From: Spirochaetales bacterium
Lineage (GTDB): Bacteria; Spirochaetota; Spirochaetia; DSM-2461
Direction of reading: 5' to 3'
Length of the DNA stretch: 64,000 nt
NCBI GenBank assembly: GCA_022360655.1
Contig: JAKSCK010000050.1
Coordinates: forward strand, 62,001-126,000
The notes below the pieces were generated by a model. That model saw nothing but the letters and a program-made list of their open reading frames with translations. It did not search any database and had not been told where the DNA came from. The position numbers were made by a program, and so were the translations under genes. Positions 26,875 through 35,054 of this stretch are shown here, one piece after another. Numbering within the stretch: the first letter of the stretch is position 1; every line of letters starts with the position of its first letter.

Positions 26875-28839
26875 ATGAGTTCTTTAAAGGGGTTTATTTC
26901 TCCCCATACCTTACTCACTCTCCTCCTGTTTTTTCACCTTGTTTTTCCTTCGTTTTCTCAGGAATGGATACTCTTTCCGGCCCAACCCGATTCACGTCCT
27001 TGGACTCTTTTTCACGAACAGAAAGAAGAAGGCCTTGCTTTGCCTCCAGGCCCCCTCCCAGCAGATTGGCAGGATGGAACATACTGGCTCATTGCCCAGA
27101 TTGAGAGAACAGAGGATCAAACTCATCTCTTTCTTCAAGGGCTCCCCATTCACTCCCCCCTTTGGTGGAATTCCAAGGCCATCGGAACACATGAGGCTCC
27201 TGTTGGCCAGATGCCCTCCCCCATCCCTCAGCTTCTTACTTATCCCGATGATTCGTCTTCTGGCCTTTTTATCACCCAGCAATTTCTTTCCGCTCAGTAC
27301 AGCACTCTTCCCCCTCTTCCCGCCTTAATGGAAACACAGGAAGGGATTCAGCAATATGCCATAGCCTTTATCACCCATTTTTTGGTTCCTCTTTTTGGAT
27401 GCCTCGGTGGAATGGGACTCTTCTTTTATGCGCTTCACTTCAGACAGGGACGTAAAGGACGTTACCTTTATCCCGAAGCTGCATACTTTGGTTTGTTTTT
27501 TGCACTCATCTCCCTTCCGGCTCCTCTCGCTGCTTTAGGATTTATTTCTTCGGTCCTTCCGGAATCATTTCCTCTGATTCTTTCCACCCTCGGTTTTCCC
27601 ATCTCCATTCTTTTTTGGCGGCGTATGGTGAGTGGTACTCCCCAGAATCCTGGACTCCAAATCCTCGACATCACAGCCGTGCTTGTGGTGATTCTCTGGA
27701 GCCTTATTCCCATTGTGAATGCACCGATTGAGCTCCGTTCCATCCCCACTTCACTTTTGTTGCCTTGGTATGTGGTGGGCAATGCGGTGTTGGCTGTCCT
27801 TGGGGGAATAGTCATGGTGATGCGTCATCCACGTCGAAAGCACATCACTGCTGCGTTGGGAGCAGCGGCTTTGATTCCAGCCCTTGGATTTCTCCCCTTC
27901 ACCCAAAAACCTTTGCTGGAAGCCTTTAGCACCACACTTTCCAGTTGGGGATTTACCTTGGTGCTTTTTGCCATCATTCCAGCTCTTTCCCACCAATCCC
28001 AACGCCAAAAGCCTGAAGCATCCAAAAAGCCAAACCTTGACTCCATCCCCATTCCTGAGCGAAAACAACCCAAAGAGAGCAAGGTGGAGCCATCTCAAAA
28101 CAGTCCTCAACTGGTGGAATGTCTCCGTTCCACCCTTTACCCTGAGTCCATCCCCTGGGATCCCGACTGGGATCCAGCATCCGCCCGCATGAATGCCCAG
28201 CATCCTTCTACGGGATTTCATGACATGTACTTGGATGAAAATGGACGACTCTTTGGATTTTCTTTCATGGATTCAGGACAATCCACCTTAGAAACCACGG
28301 TCTATGCCCATCTTGTGAAAAGTGAAATTCAACGACGATTCATCCCTGATCTGGACATCCCCCGTTTGTTACGCACTGTTCACCGTCGAACCGTCACCGC
28401 AGCCCTAGCCTCTCACTGCTCTTTGGCAGGACTTTTAGGGCATTTTAAGAATGGTGTGGTGGAATTTGTTCCTTTGGCCCTTCCCCCTGTGCTTCTCCGT
28501 CGGAGTGAGGATGGACGTGTGTCGGCACTTCGGCCGGAAGAAGAGGATCAATCAAATCCAGCTCTGGGCTCTCACGAACTGGCATCTACAGGATTACGCA
28601 CATTTCGGGTGAATATGGCACCTGGCGATGCCTTTGCGGCCTGTGCCCCCCAACTGTTAGAATGCCAATCTCCCTCTGGCAAAAAATGGGGACTGGCTGG
28701 GCTGGCCCGAGCTTTTCGGGAAACATCCTCTGAGCGAGCCGATGGTATGGCTGCAGATATCATTGGTGCTCTCAAGGATTTTATGGGGAGTGATGCCCCG
28801 GAACGACCCTTACAGCTTCTTCTGATTCGACGGCGTTAG
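26875..28839 (+). CDS. 7TM receptor with degenerate SpoIIE/PP2C-like output domain
   Basis: 654 residues from ATG 26875 (AGAAGGA upstream; longer readings lack one). Order: signal peptide (1-28), external domain of about 130 residues resembling 7TMR-DISM extracellular modules, seven helices (about 161-188, 203-225, 232-248, 264-282, 290-316, 324-341, 350-371), Pro/Lys linker, then a SpoIIE-like domain (about 415-654). SpoIIE landmarks are present but altered: GGDFYD is TGFHD (446-450), the DVSGHG segment is MDSGQS (465-470), YTDG after PGD is CAPQ (590-593), and the final DDxT is replaced by PERPL. Normal domains are Mn-dependent serine phosphatases of anti-anti-sigma factors; this one has probably lost catalysis and may bind partners. 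Confidence 0.75.
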   Translation: MSSLKGFISPHTLLTLLLFFHLVFPSFSQEWILFPAQPDSRPWTLFHEQKEEGLALPPGPLPADWQDGTYWLIAQIERTEDQTHLFLQGLPIHSPLWWNSKAIGTHEAPVGQMPSPIPQLLTYPDDSSSGLFITQQFLSAQYSTLPPLPALMETQEGIQQYAIAFITHFLVPLFGCLGGMGLFFYALHFRQGRKGRYLYPEAAYFGLFFALISLPAPLAALGFISSVLPESFPLILSTLGFPISILFWRRMVSGTPQNPGLQILDITAVLVVILWSLIPIVNAPIELRSIPTSLLLPWYVVGNAVLAVLGGIVMVMRHPRRKHITAALGAAALIPALGFLPFTQKPLLEAFSTTLSSWGFTLVLFAIIPALSHQSQRQKPEASKKPNLDSIPIPERKQPKESKVEPSQNSPQLVECLRSTLYPESIPWDPDWDPASARMNAQHPSTGFHDMYLDENGRLFGFSFMDSGQSTLETTVYAHLVKSEIQRRFIPDLDIPRLLRTVHRRTVTAALASHCSLAGLLGHFKNGVVEFVPLALPPVLLRRSEDGRVSALRPEEEDQSNPALGSHELASTGLRTFRVNMAPGDAFAACAPQLLECQSPSGKKWGLAGLARAFRETSSERADGMAADIIGALKDFMGSDAPERPLQLLLIRRR

Positions 28840-28864
28840 TTTAGAAAATCAAAAAAGAGTCGTA

Positions 28865-30130
28865 TTACCGCCAGCGGTCTTCACGAACATCATCCAGAGT
28901 TCGCGCAAATCGTCTCTGACGATAAACCTCAGCAATGGCAGCGGACAATTCCTTGCCATTCCGCCCAGGAGCCACAGCCTCAGCCTGATCACAGCCTTCA
29001 GCCACAAGGGATGAAACAAAAGATTCGCGATGAACTTCAGCTCCAGGAGCGCTCACAGCCACAAGATCAACGGCCCGCCCTTGTTGAGCCAAAGATGAAA
29101 AGGAACACTCTTGTGGATTTCGCACCGAAATCACCTGAATGGAAAAACCCTCTTTCTGTAGCCATTCTGAGGCCTTCACCGCCTCACGAGCCATTGTTCC
29201 TGGAACAATGAGAAGAATGGAACCGGACTCTCCAGAGCCTCCTTTCTTCACAGAAACCATGCTCTCAACGGCCCATGATGATTTGAGAGAAGCTCGAGAA
29301 GAAAGCCCATTGAGGGGTAAAACAATGCAAAGAGGGCCCTGAAGCGTGAGGGAAAAATCAAGAGCTCCCAAGACATCATCCATGGATGCAGGTGTGAGCA
29401 CCTGGGATGAATCAAGTACATTGAAAGGTTGGACAGCCTCCCAACCCCGGCAAAGAAGAATGAGCTTACGCCGATTCAAAAGCCCCGCATCAATGGCCTG
29501 GGCAAAAATCCAGGCCTGAGTCCGCTTCACTGATACAACGGGAATGCAACCAAGATCAGAGGCAGCCCGAGCGGCAAAAACCTGTTGCTGAACATCCTCG
29601 GATTCTCCCAAATCTACATAAGAGGGTTGCCCATCCAACCATTGAACCAGTTCCACATCGGAAATCAAACTGGTGGAGCAAGAAGAAAAGGCCGGAAGTG
29701 CATCCAGTTGAATTTTTTGCTGATCCTCAAAAACTCCATCCCCTTTCAATGCTTTCTTTGGGTCTGGATTTTGAACAATCAAGCACTGCGGTTTTCTGGT
29801 GAATTTCTCAAGAAATTGAAGAAAGGGGGATTTATTCAGTTGAAGAGATGGGGGAACACTCTGATGCTCCTGAAGAATCAATCGGTAGAGTCTCCGATTT
29901 TGCCCCGCTCCCCCCTTGGACACAGAATCCCAGAGAACATCATCAAAGGGATGCATCTCATCTGTGATGCAGAAGACACGTCCACCACGTCCTGCAACCG
30001 TCCCTTTTGTTTGAATTTTCCAATCCTGCTTCCCAAAATGGGGAGACCAAAGAACACGATCAGCACTCTCTACGTTTTCATTCAATTGCTTCAGAAACTG
30101 TTCCACAATCCCTCCCATGGCTGGGTTCAT
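28865..30130 (-). CDS. Transketolase/DXS-like protein lacking the diphosphate-binding domain
   Basis: 421 residues. Residues 170-275 resemble the pyrimidine-binding domain of DXS/transketolase: YVDLGESEDVQQ (E178 matches the catalytic glutamate that activates thiamine), GCIPVVSVKRTQAWIFAQAID, LTPASMDDVLGALDFSL, GPLCIVLPLNG. Residues 300-395 resemble the C-terminal domain (SILLIVPGTMAREAVKASEW). The preceding 160 residues do not look like a diphosphate-binding domain, and the His-containing loop after RGW is shortened. It may be non-catalytic or need a partner chain. The relationship is by pattern only, hence moderate confidence. It follows the small basic protein gene, beyond two terminators. 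Confidence 0.45.
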   Translation of the reverse strand: MNPAMGGIVEQFLKQLNENVESADRVLWSPHFGKQDWKIQTKGTVAGRGGRVFCITDEMHPFDDVLWDSVSKGGAGQNRRLYRLILQEHQSVPPSLQLNKSPFLQFLEKFTRKPQCLIVQNPDPKKALKGDGVFEDQQKIQLDALPAFSSCSTSLISDVELVQWLDGQPSYVDLGESEDVQQQVFAARAASDLGCIPVVSVKRTQAWIFAQAIDAGLLNRRKLILLCRGWEAVQPFNVLDSSQVLTPASMDDVLGALDFSLTLQGPLCIVLPLNGLSSRASLKSSWAVESMVSVKKGGSGESGSILLIVPGTMAREAVKASEWLQKEGFSIQVISVRNPQECSFSSLAQQGRAVDLVAVSAPGAEVHRESFVSSLVAEGCDQAEAVAPGRNGKELSAAIAEVYRQRRFARTLDDVREDRWR

Positions 30131-30186
30131 TCACGAATGAGACCTTCGTTTCAAGGGAATCCCAGGAACCCTTTGAACGCGAAAAA

Positions 30187-30211
30187 GCGGCCGGACGCAA
30201 AGGCCGGCCGC
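30187..30211 (-). terminator. Strong terminator upstream of the transketolase-like gene
   Basis: GCGGCCGG and CCGGCCGC pair perfectly around nine bases and are followed by T5 on the minus strand. Second of two tandem hairpins ending the small basic protein transcript. Confidence 0.8.
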
Positions 30212-30228
30212 CTTGTGACGGGAAGCAA

Positions 30229-30252
30229 AAGCCATTCAAGTCTGAATGGCTT
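30229..30252 (-). terminator. Terminator after the 29-residue basic protein gene
   Basis: AAGCCATTCA and TGAATGGCTT pair around a four-base loop, followed by T4 on the minus strand, ten bases after the stop. Confidence 0.8.
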
Positions 30253-30261
30253 CACAGCAGG

Positions 30262-30351
30262 CTACTTATTCTTGTGCCTGTTCTTCCGCAGTTTCTTCTT
30301 CCGTTTGTGGGTGGCGATTTTCTTTCTTTTGCGCTTACGTCCGCAGGGCAC
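30262..30351 (-). CDS. 29-residue very basic protein (AURKAIP1/COX24-like, probable ribosome-associated)
   Basis: A tiny gene with a GTG start. The product begins MPCGRKRKRKKIATHKRK and ends LRKNRHKNK; 17 of its 29 residues are Lys or Arg. It closely resembles the tiny MPSGKKRKRHK-type proteins of Bacteroidota and other phyla that carry the COX24/AURKAIP1 motif (recalled from general knowledge, not searched). GAGGAG lies eight bases before the GTG, a TTGACC-17-GATAAT promoter lies upstream, and two terminators follow, so it is an independent transcription unit. Composition and size suggest a ribosomal or RNA-binding role. Confidence 0.85.
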   Translation of the reverse strand: MPCGRKRKRKKIATHKRKKKLRKNRHKNK

Positions 30352-30418
30352 TGTAGCGTCTCCTCAAATATTTCTCGCAGCCGGTTCCAAGGCCCGGCGC
30401 GGGGGAAAGCGATAAACG

Positions 30419-30447
30419 ATTATCACCAAAGTCCCCCTCTTGGTCAA
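30419..30447 (-). promoter_or_regulatory. Promoter of the 29-residue basic protein gene
   Basis: On the minus strand TTGACC (30447-30442), 17-base spacer, GATAAT (30424-30419), giving a start near 30412 and a leader of about 60 bases. It begins directly behind miaA. Confidence 0.7.
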
Positions 30448-30457
30448 GAGAGGGCAC

Positions 30458-31432
30458 TCAGAGATTTTCGTTCAAAAACTTCTGAACCGTTTCCTTCATA
30501 CCAGAAGGCCCTTGAATCTCCATCTCTGGATGAAACCAATGCACATCCGGAAGAGAAGAAAAAAAGGTGATTTGCCTTTTGGCATAACGGCGGCTATTTC
30601 GTGCAATCAGGTTTTGAACCTGTTCAAGTTCCGGCTCCCTACCATCTTCAGAGGGAAACCACTCCTGATATCCAATGGCCTTCATACCTGGATGCTCCGG
30701 TCTTGCACCACCAGCACGAAGCTCTGCTACCTCATGGGCCAATCCGGCCTTCATCATGGCATCAACCCGCTGATCAATGCGTTGATAAAGCTCTTCTCGT
30801 TCCCGACGCAATCCAAGGGAAAGAATGGGATAATCCTGGCGCGGTGTATTGGGCACATCAAAGGATGAAAGGGCTTTACCCGTTTGCTCATGCACTTCTA
30901 AGGCACGAAGAAGCCGGTATCGGTCCCTCCGTCCAATCCGCTGGGCACTCACCTCATCCACCTGAAAGAGAGCCTCTCGGATGGCATCTTCATCCTGATG
31001 AATCCACCGTTCCTCCACCCGTTGACGAATCAGGGGATCTGAAGGAGGTGTTTGAGGAAGACCCATCAACCAGGCCTTGAAATAAAACGCCGTCCCTCCA
31101 GAAAGAACCGGAAGATTCCCCCGAGAATGAATCTCTTGAATGCACTCTTGGGTCCGATCGCAAAAATCACCGGCACTAAAACTTTGAGTGTAATCAAGAA
31201 TATCAATGAGATGATGAGGAATCCGCTGGAGAAGGGATGGGGAGGGTTTTGCTGTGCCAATATCCAGCCCCTTGTAGACTTGAAGGGCATCAGCACTGAT
31301 GATTTCCGCTTCTTGAGAAAACATTTCCTCAAGAAGCGCTGTTTTTCCAACTCCCGTGGGACCGAACAAAAGAACGATGCCCCGAGTGTCTTTAGTCCTG
31401 CTTGAGATCGTACTGAACCTCTTCGGTGACAA
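30458..31432 (-). CDS. miaA: tRNA dimethylallyltransferase
   Basis: Transfers a dimethylallyl group to A37 of tRNAs reading U-initial codons. Motifs: P-loop GPTGVGKT, SADALQVYKGLDIGTAKP (usual DSMQVY), IPHHLIDI, FSAGDF, LSGGTAFYFKAWLMGLP, and RDRYRLLRALEV. The start is uncertain: no ATG precedes the P-loop, so I use the TTG at 31432, inside the end of rpoZ; a TTG at 31456 is an alternative. Either gives a 40-65 base overlap with rpoZ and suggests coupled translation. The C-terminal tRNA-binding part (IARNSRRYAKRQITFF) is complete. Confidence 0.92.
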   Translation of the reverse strand: MSPKRFSTISSRTKDTRGIVLLFGPTGVGKTALLEEMFSQEAEIISADALQVYKGLDIGTAKPSPSLLQRIPHHLIDILDYTQSFSAGDFCDRTQECIQEIHSRGNLPVLSGGTAFYFKAWLMGLPQTPPSDPLIRQRVEERWIHQDEDAIREALFQVDEVSAQRIGRRDRYRLLRALEVHEQTGKALSSFDVPNTPRQDYPILSLGLRREREELYQRIDQRVDAMMKAGLAHEVAELRAGGARPEHPGMKAIGYQEWFPSEDGREPELEQVQNLIARNSRRYAKRQITFFSSLPDVHWFHPEMEIQGPSGMKETVQKFLNENL

Positions 31433-31601
31433 TTTCCTTGATGGCCAAAGAAACAATCTTACCGCCAGCGGATTCTAAATCTTCCGAACCGGCAATGCTG
31501 ATTTGCTTGGCACGATGGATGGCCGCATTGGTCAATTCGTACATGTTCTTATCGGTGGACACCAAATTCCCGATGGGAATGCTGGAGACTTTTTTCGCCA
31601 T
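31392..31601 (-). CDS. rpoZ: RNA polymerase omega subunit
   Basis: 69 residues from ATG 31601. The stretch NMYELTNAAIHRAKQISIAG with SLAIKEIVTEEV is the omega pattern (helix with R-A-x-Q and the conserved A-I-x-E-I). Omega helps assemble beta' into RNA polymerase. The ribosome site is GAGGCGG. A TATAAT lies at 31637-31632, about 30 bases upstream. miaA starts within its 3' end. Confidence 0.85.
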   Translation of the reverse strand: MAKKVSSIPIGNLVSTDKNMYELTNAAIHRAKQISIAGSEDLESAGGKIVSLAIKEIVTEEVQYDLKQD

Positions 31602-31631
31602 TTCCGCCTCGATATCTCTGGGTATTCCCCT

Positions 31632-31637
31632 ATTATA
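31632..31637 (-). promoter_or_regulatory. Consensus -10 for rpoZ-miaA
   Basis: TATAAT on the minus strand, 30 bases before the rpoZ start; the -35 region is poor (GGACGA at 17 bases). Confidence 0.45.
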
Positions 31638-31680
31638 GCCAATGGAAGGATTTCTCGTCCAGCATCCCCCCCAAAGAGAG

Positions 31681-31709
31681 ACCAACCCCCGCGTCAGGCG
31701 GGGGTTGGT
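31681..31709 (-). terminator. Hairpin after the DUF2147-like gene
   Basis: ACCAACCCCCGC and GCGGGGGTTGGT: 12 perfect pairs around five bases, about 35 bases after the stop of the secreted protein gene. There is no T-run. It resembles the GACCCC hairpin family in stem style but lacks the conserved flank. Confidence 0.65.
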
Positions 31710-31744
31710 ATAAACTGGATGAAACATCCATATGAGGTCGAATT

Positions 31745-32257
31745 TTACTTTTTCACCTTGGGTATGACTGGGGTCCAATTGGAAGGATTTCCAAAATCTA
31801 ATCCGTCCGGATATTCAGAGGACGAAACGGGTTCCCAGTACTGATTCCGGCCAAAGGGACCAATTTTGCCACGAACAGCGAGTCGCCCATCCGCTTCTTT
31901 CCAAATCTCACAGTCATAAATTTTTCCAAAATCAGGATCAGCAATCTTTCCTCGTTTCCAACGCTTACCCCGGTCTTCCAGTCCCCAGATGATGTCCATT
32001 CCAGCATAGTAGGGGTCGCCTTCCCAAAGGGTGGCTTTGGCAACGGGAGCATTGATGGGGTCACTCATCACACCGCCATCAAAGATGACAATCATGCGCC
32101 CATAGAGTTTTCCCTGCCATTCATAGATGTAGGTGAACATGGTTGACTCGCCTGTGTTGTCATCCACACCACGCCACACACCGGTCACATCATCTGCAGC
32201 AAAGGCCAGAGCCGATGCCATCACAATCAGCAGGGAGATGAGAATCGCTTTTTTCAT
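31745..32257 (-). CDS. Secreted DUF2147-like protein
   Basis: 170 residues with a signal peptide (MKKAILISLLIVMASALAFA) and then GVWRGVDDNTGES, GKLYGRMIVI, WKRGKIADPDFGKIYDCEIW and GPFGRNQYWEPV, which follow the DUF2147 consensus (GxWxxxDDxTGK ... GKIxDPxxGKxY ... GRTQxWxR). These small lipocalin-like periplasmic proteins have no established function. AGGAG seven bases before the ATG supports the start. Monocistronic; a hairpin follows. Confidence 0.8.
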   Translation of the reverse strand: MKKAILISLLIVMASALAFAADDVTGVWRGVDDNTGESTMFTYIYEWQGKLYGRMIVIFDGGVMSDPINAPVAKATLWEGDPYYAGMDIIWGLEDRGKRWKRGKIADPDFGKIYDCEIWKEADGRLAVRGKIGPFGRNQYWEPVSSSEYPDGLDFGNPSNWTPVIPKVKK

Positions 32258-32372
32258 GAATTTCTCCTATCTCAGAAACTGCGAATCATTATATGCGTTT
32301 CCAATACCAAACGTCACGTCTTTTTTCCCCCTCTCACTGGTGTCCTTTGACGGCTTTCGATAAGGTGAGGCT

Positions 32373-33104
32373 ATGGAATTATCGGGACAAACAGCCCTTG
32401 TGACAGGTGCGGGAAAGCGCATTGGACGGGGCATTGCTTTAGAACTGGCAAAAAACGGTGTTTCCCTGGTTCTTCACTATGGCCAATCGGCTCAAGAAGC
32501 AGAGGAAACAGCACATATGGTTCGCCAACTTGGTGTTGATGCGGCTGTGGAAGGCTGTGATCTCTCCCATCCAGATGAAACTCAGAAATGGAGCCAGAAA
32601 ATTTGGCAGAAGTACCCCATTTCTCTTTTGGTGAACAATGCCGCCCATTACCCTAAAAGCACCTACAAAACCATTGATTCCAACATGCTTCAAGCCAGCA
32701 TGGACTTGCTGTTCCTGTCTCCCCTGATGCTCATCAAACAGCTCCATGCCTCCACAGAGTCGGCTGCTGTGGTGAATGTTTTGGACACACGAATGGCAAA
32801 TCAAGATTTTCAGCATGTAGCCTACCACATGGGTAAACGAGCCTTATGGAAAGCCACAAAAGACTTAGCCTGGGAACTGGCCCCTAAAACTCGAGTGAAC
32901 GGAGTGGCGCCTGGAGTCATTTTGGCTCCCCCTGGAGCGAATCAAGATTGGGAATCCCGAATGGCAGGCACGAACCCTTTGGGCCGAATCGGAGAGGTTC
33001 AAGAGGTGGCCAGTGCCGTGTGTTATTTACTTTCAGCCGCCTTCACCACAGGGCAAATTGTGTATGTGGATGGGGGACGTCATCTCAAAGGAGCAGAATC
33101 ATGA
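32373..33104 (+). CDS. Short-chain dehydrogenase, FolM-like dihydromonapterin/dihydrofolate reductase
   Basis: 243 residues, SDR fold: TGAGKRIGRGIA is the NADP-binding glycine motif with an arginine typical of pteridine reductases, NNAAHYP is the structural motif, and YHMGK holds the catalytic Tyr and Lys. The next gene, a FolB/FolX-type aldolase, overlaps by four bases, and this pairing supports a pterin reductase role (FolM/PTR1-like) in folate or tetrahydromonapterin synthesis. Without that neighbour it would be only a generic SDR. GGTGAGG precedes the ATG. Confidence 0.75.
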   Translation: MELSGQTALVTGAGKRIGRGIALELAKNGVSLVLHYGQSAQEAEETAHMVRQLGVDAAVEGCDLSHPDETQKWSQKIWQKYPISLLVNNAAHYPKSTYKTIDSNMLQASMDLLFLSPLMLIKQLHASTESAAVVNVLDTRMANQDFQHVAYHMGKRALWKATKDLAWELAPKTRVNGVAPGVILAPPGANQDWESRMAGTNPLGRIGEVQEVASAVCYLLSAAFTTGQIVYVDGGRHLKGAES

Positions 33105-33496
33105 CAAAGAATTCCGTAGAAAATCTAGATCGCATTGAAATTGTGGGATTGAAGGCTCAAGGGATTCTTGGAGTGTATCCAGAAGAACGTCATGTTCCAC
33201 GAGAAATCATTGTGGATTTTACCATCTACGGAAATCAGCGGTCTGCTGCTCTTTCTGATGATGTGAATCAAACCGTGGATTATGACGCCATGAGCCAGGA
33301 GGTTCGCCAACTCATTGCCAATTCACAATTTGAATTGGTGGAAAGTTTGGCCCAGGCCATTGCAAACCATATTCTGAATCATTCCCTGGCTTACGCTGCA
33401 ACTGTGCGGGTGCATAAGAGGGGAGCCGTGGATGGTACTGCGGATGTGATGATTCAAATCACCCGAGAAAAAGAGTCCAACAACCGGAGTATTTGA
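33101..33496 (+). CDS. Dihydroneopterin aldolase family protein (FolB/FolX)
   Basis: 131 residues from ATG 33101 (AAAGGAG seven bases upstream, ATGA overlap with the reductase). Family residues: GVYPEER (catalytic Glu), VDYDAMSQEVRQLI (substrate-binding Tyr), FELVESLAQ, and the lysine in VRVHKRGAVDG. FolB splits dihydroneopterin to the folate precursor; FolX epimerises dihydroneopterin triphosphate. These cannot be separated from sequence alone. Together with the preceding gene it forms a two-gene pterin operon. Confidence 0.85.
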   Translation: MTKNSVENLDRIEIVGLKAQGILGVYPEERHVPREIIVDFTIYGNQRSAALSDDVNQTVDYDAMSQEVRQLIANSQFELVESLAQAIANHILNHSLAYAATVRVHKRGAVDGTADVMIQITREKESNNRSI

Positions 33497-33569
33497 CACC
33501 CTCAAATTGCACGAGAGGCAAAGAATCGCCAAAACCATGCTGAGATTCGCTTATGCAGAGCGCTTTGCC

Positions 33570-34189
33570 TCACTCGTCCAGAATCTCATAAAGAATTTCG
33601 TATTCTCGTTCAAACCAAATGGTTCCTGGCCCATCATAATAGGCCAGGATGGGTTCTCCTTGCGTTGTTATCCCTTTCTGCTCCAAAAACTCAAGTAGTG
33701 CCTTTTTCTGCAACTGAAATTTTTTTCATTCATGCTTCCAATCCATTGAATAGCAGCCATCTTCCGACGCGGAATACGAACGAGCTGAACATGTTCATCA
33801 GCAGGAATGGGAAGATCTTGAAGACTCCGGTGAGAGGGCATAAAAAAGGAGATTTTCCAGGATCCGGTTTCTCCTGTAACGGATTGCTGAGCAACAGGGG
33901 CCGTCATTGGGATTTTTTCTTCATTGGAGTTTTTTCCGCTGATAAAGCGAAACAGTTTCATAAAAGCATTATTAGGGGCCCATCTTCGTGAACCTTCCAC
34001 TCGAACCTCGGCAATGACAACATCCTCATAAAGCCGTAATTCAATGGTTTCGTTTTTCTCAAGAACAGTGTACATGGGACGTTCCACATCGGCAGCCATG
34101 ACTTCTCCTTGGAAAAAGACACTCAGATTGAGAAGCACCAGTAATGCTTTGAATGAAAATGCACCACGAATCGCGCCATTTACCTTCAT
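33570..34189 (-). pseudogene. SOUL heme-binding family protein, single-base frameshift
   Basis: From ATG 34189 the frame encodes a signal-like N-terminus, then the SOUL domain (YTVLEKNETIELRLYEDVVIAEV, KIPMTAPVAQQ, WKISFFMPS). After NEKNF, in an A7 run (T7 at 33720-33726 on the plus strand), the frame shifts and stops at 33668. In the next frame the family's expected end continues: QLQKKALLEFLEQKG, then GEPILAYYDGPGTIWFERE, stopping at 33570. One extra A restores a full protein of about 205 residues. It is either a recent mutation, phase variation or slippage at the A-run, or a homopolymer sequencing error. SOUL proteins bind heme or lipids; the role here is unknown. Confidence 0.85.
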
Positions 34190-34361
34190 AACCTGAAGTG
34201 TATTCACACCTTTTTATGGAGCAACCCCCACAATAAACAACATTCGCTCAGTACTCTCACAAGGATCCTTTTCCGATTTGAAGAAAATGAAAAAAGAAAC
34301 ACAAGTGATCCCTCATCCATTACGAAAAAACTAGAAAACCGGTTTCATCAGAGTAAAGGAC

Positions 34362-35054
34362 TCAACTCTTTCCTTCAGCTATTTGGATGGGGATGGGAAG
34401 GACATTCCCCTCCCTAAGAATCAAAAAATCGAGAATATCACCACTTTGTGCGGTTGAAACCAGATTGGTGAGAATCTTTTCCTGATGGACCTTAAATCCA
34501 TTCACCTCAAGGATGATGTCACCAAGGGCAAGTTTGGCCTGCTCTGCCGGACTCTCATCATAAATCAATGTGATGAGCAAACCACTTTCAATTCGATGTT
34601 TTCTCAACTGATTTTGTGGAAGAGTTCGAACCAAAAGCCCCAACTTGACTGGTGGTGTCTTAAACTCAACAAGGTAGAAAACAGTGTAAATATAGGATCG
34701 AAAATCCACTTCCAAAACGCTGCCTTTGAGAGTCATGTAAGAGCGGGAGAACGTTTTGGTGTACAGCACTTTGGTGGCGCCATTCTCCAAACAACGCTTT
34801 TGGATTTTGCTCTCTAGAACATTTTTGCTCACTTCAAGCTCTTCTTTCTCAATCAAGAGGTATTGTTGAGCCATGATCTTCAAGAGATCTTCCCGAATGC
34901 TTTCACTTTTCCGGATATCGGCTTCCATTCCCTCTTGAAGGCCCAAAATCTGGTAACCTTCAGTGGATTGCACCTCAGGGAAACTCAAGTAGGCCATGCT
35001 GGCACAACCGGTCCAAAATGTGAGAACAAGACTGCAATACAGAGCAATTCTCAT
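34362..35054 (-). CDS. Lipoprotein with C-terminal PDZ-like domain
   Basis: 230 residues from ATG 35054. The signal peptide ends with lipobox FWTGC, so the protein is probably lipid-anchored. Residues about 160-225 look like a PDZ domain: GLLITLIYDESPAEQAKLALGDIILEVNG, with a buried GDIILEVNG strand. The middle is charged and helical (ESIREDLLKIMAQQYLLIEKEEL). No protease domain is visible, so it may be a peptide-binding adaptor. The ribosome site is weak; a GTG three codons earlier is possible. Confidence 0.65.
   Translation of the reverse strand: MRIALYCSLVLTFWTGCASMAYLSFPEVQSTEGYQILGLQEGMEADIRKSESIREDLLKIMAQQYLLIEKEELEVSKNVLESKIQKRCLENGATKVLYTKTFSRSYMTLKGSVLEVDFRSYIYTVFYLVEFKTPPVKLGLLVRTLPQNQLRKHRIESGLLITLIYDESPAEQAKLALGDIILEVNGFKVHQEKILTNLVSTAQSGDILDFLILREGNVLPIPIQIAEGKS

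Noticed and set aside
29585-30415. Long plus-strand open frame of 276 codons
   Set aside because: It covers the antisense of the transketolase-like gene, two terminators and the small basic gene; no motif or start signal.
30131-30457. Empty spacer between the transketolase-like gene and miaA
   Set aside because: Reading all three minus frames showed a complete 29-codon gene with promoter and terminators, so it is not empty.
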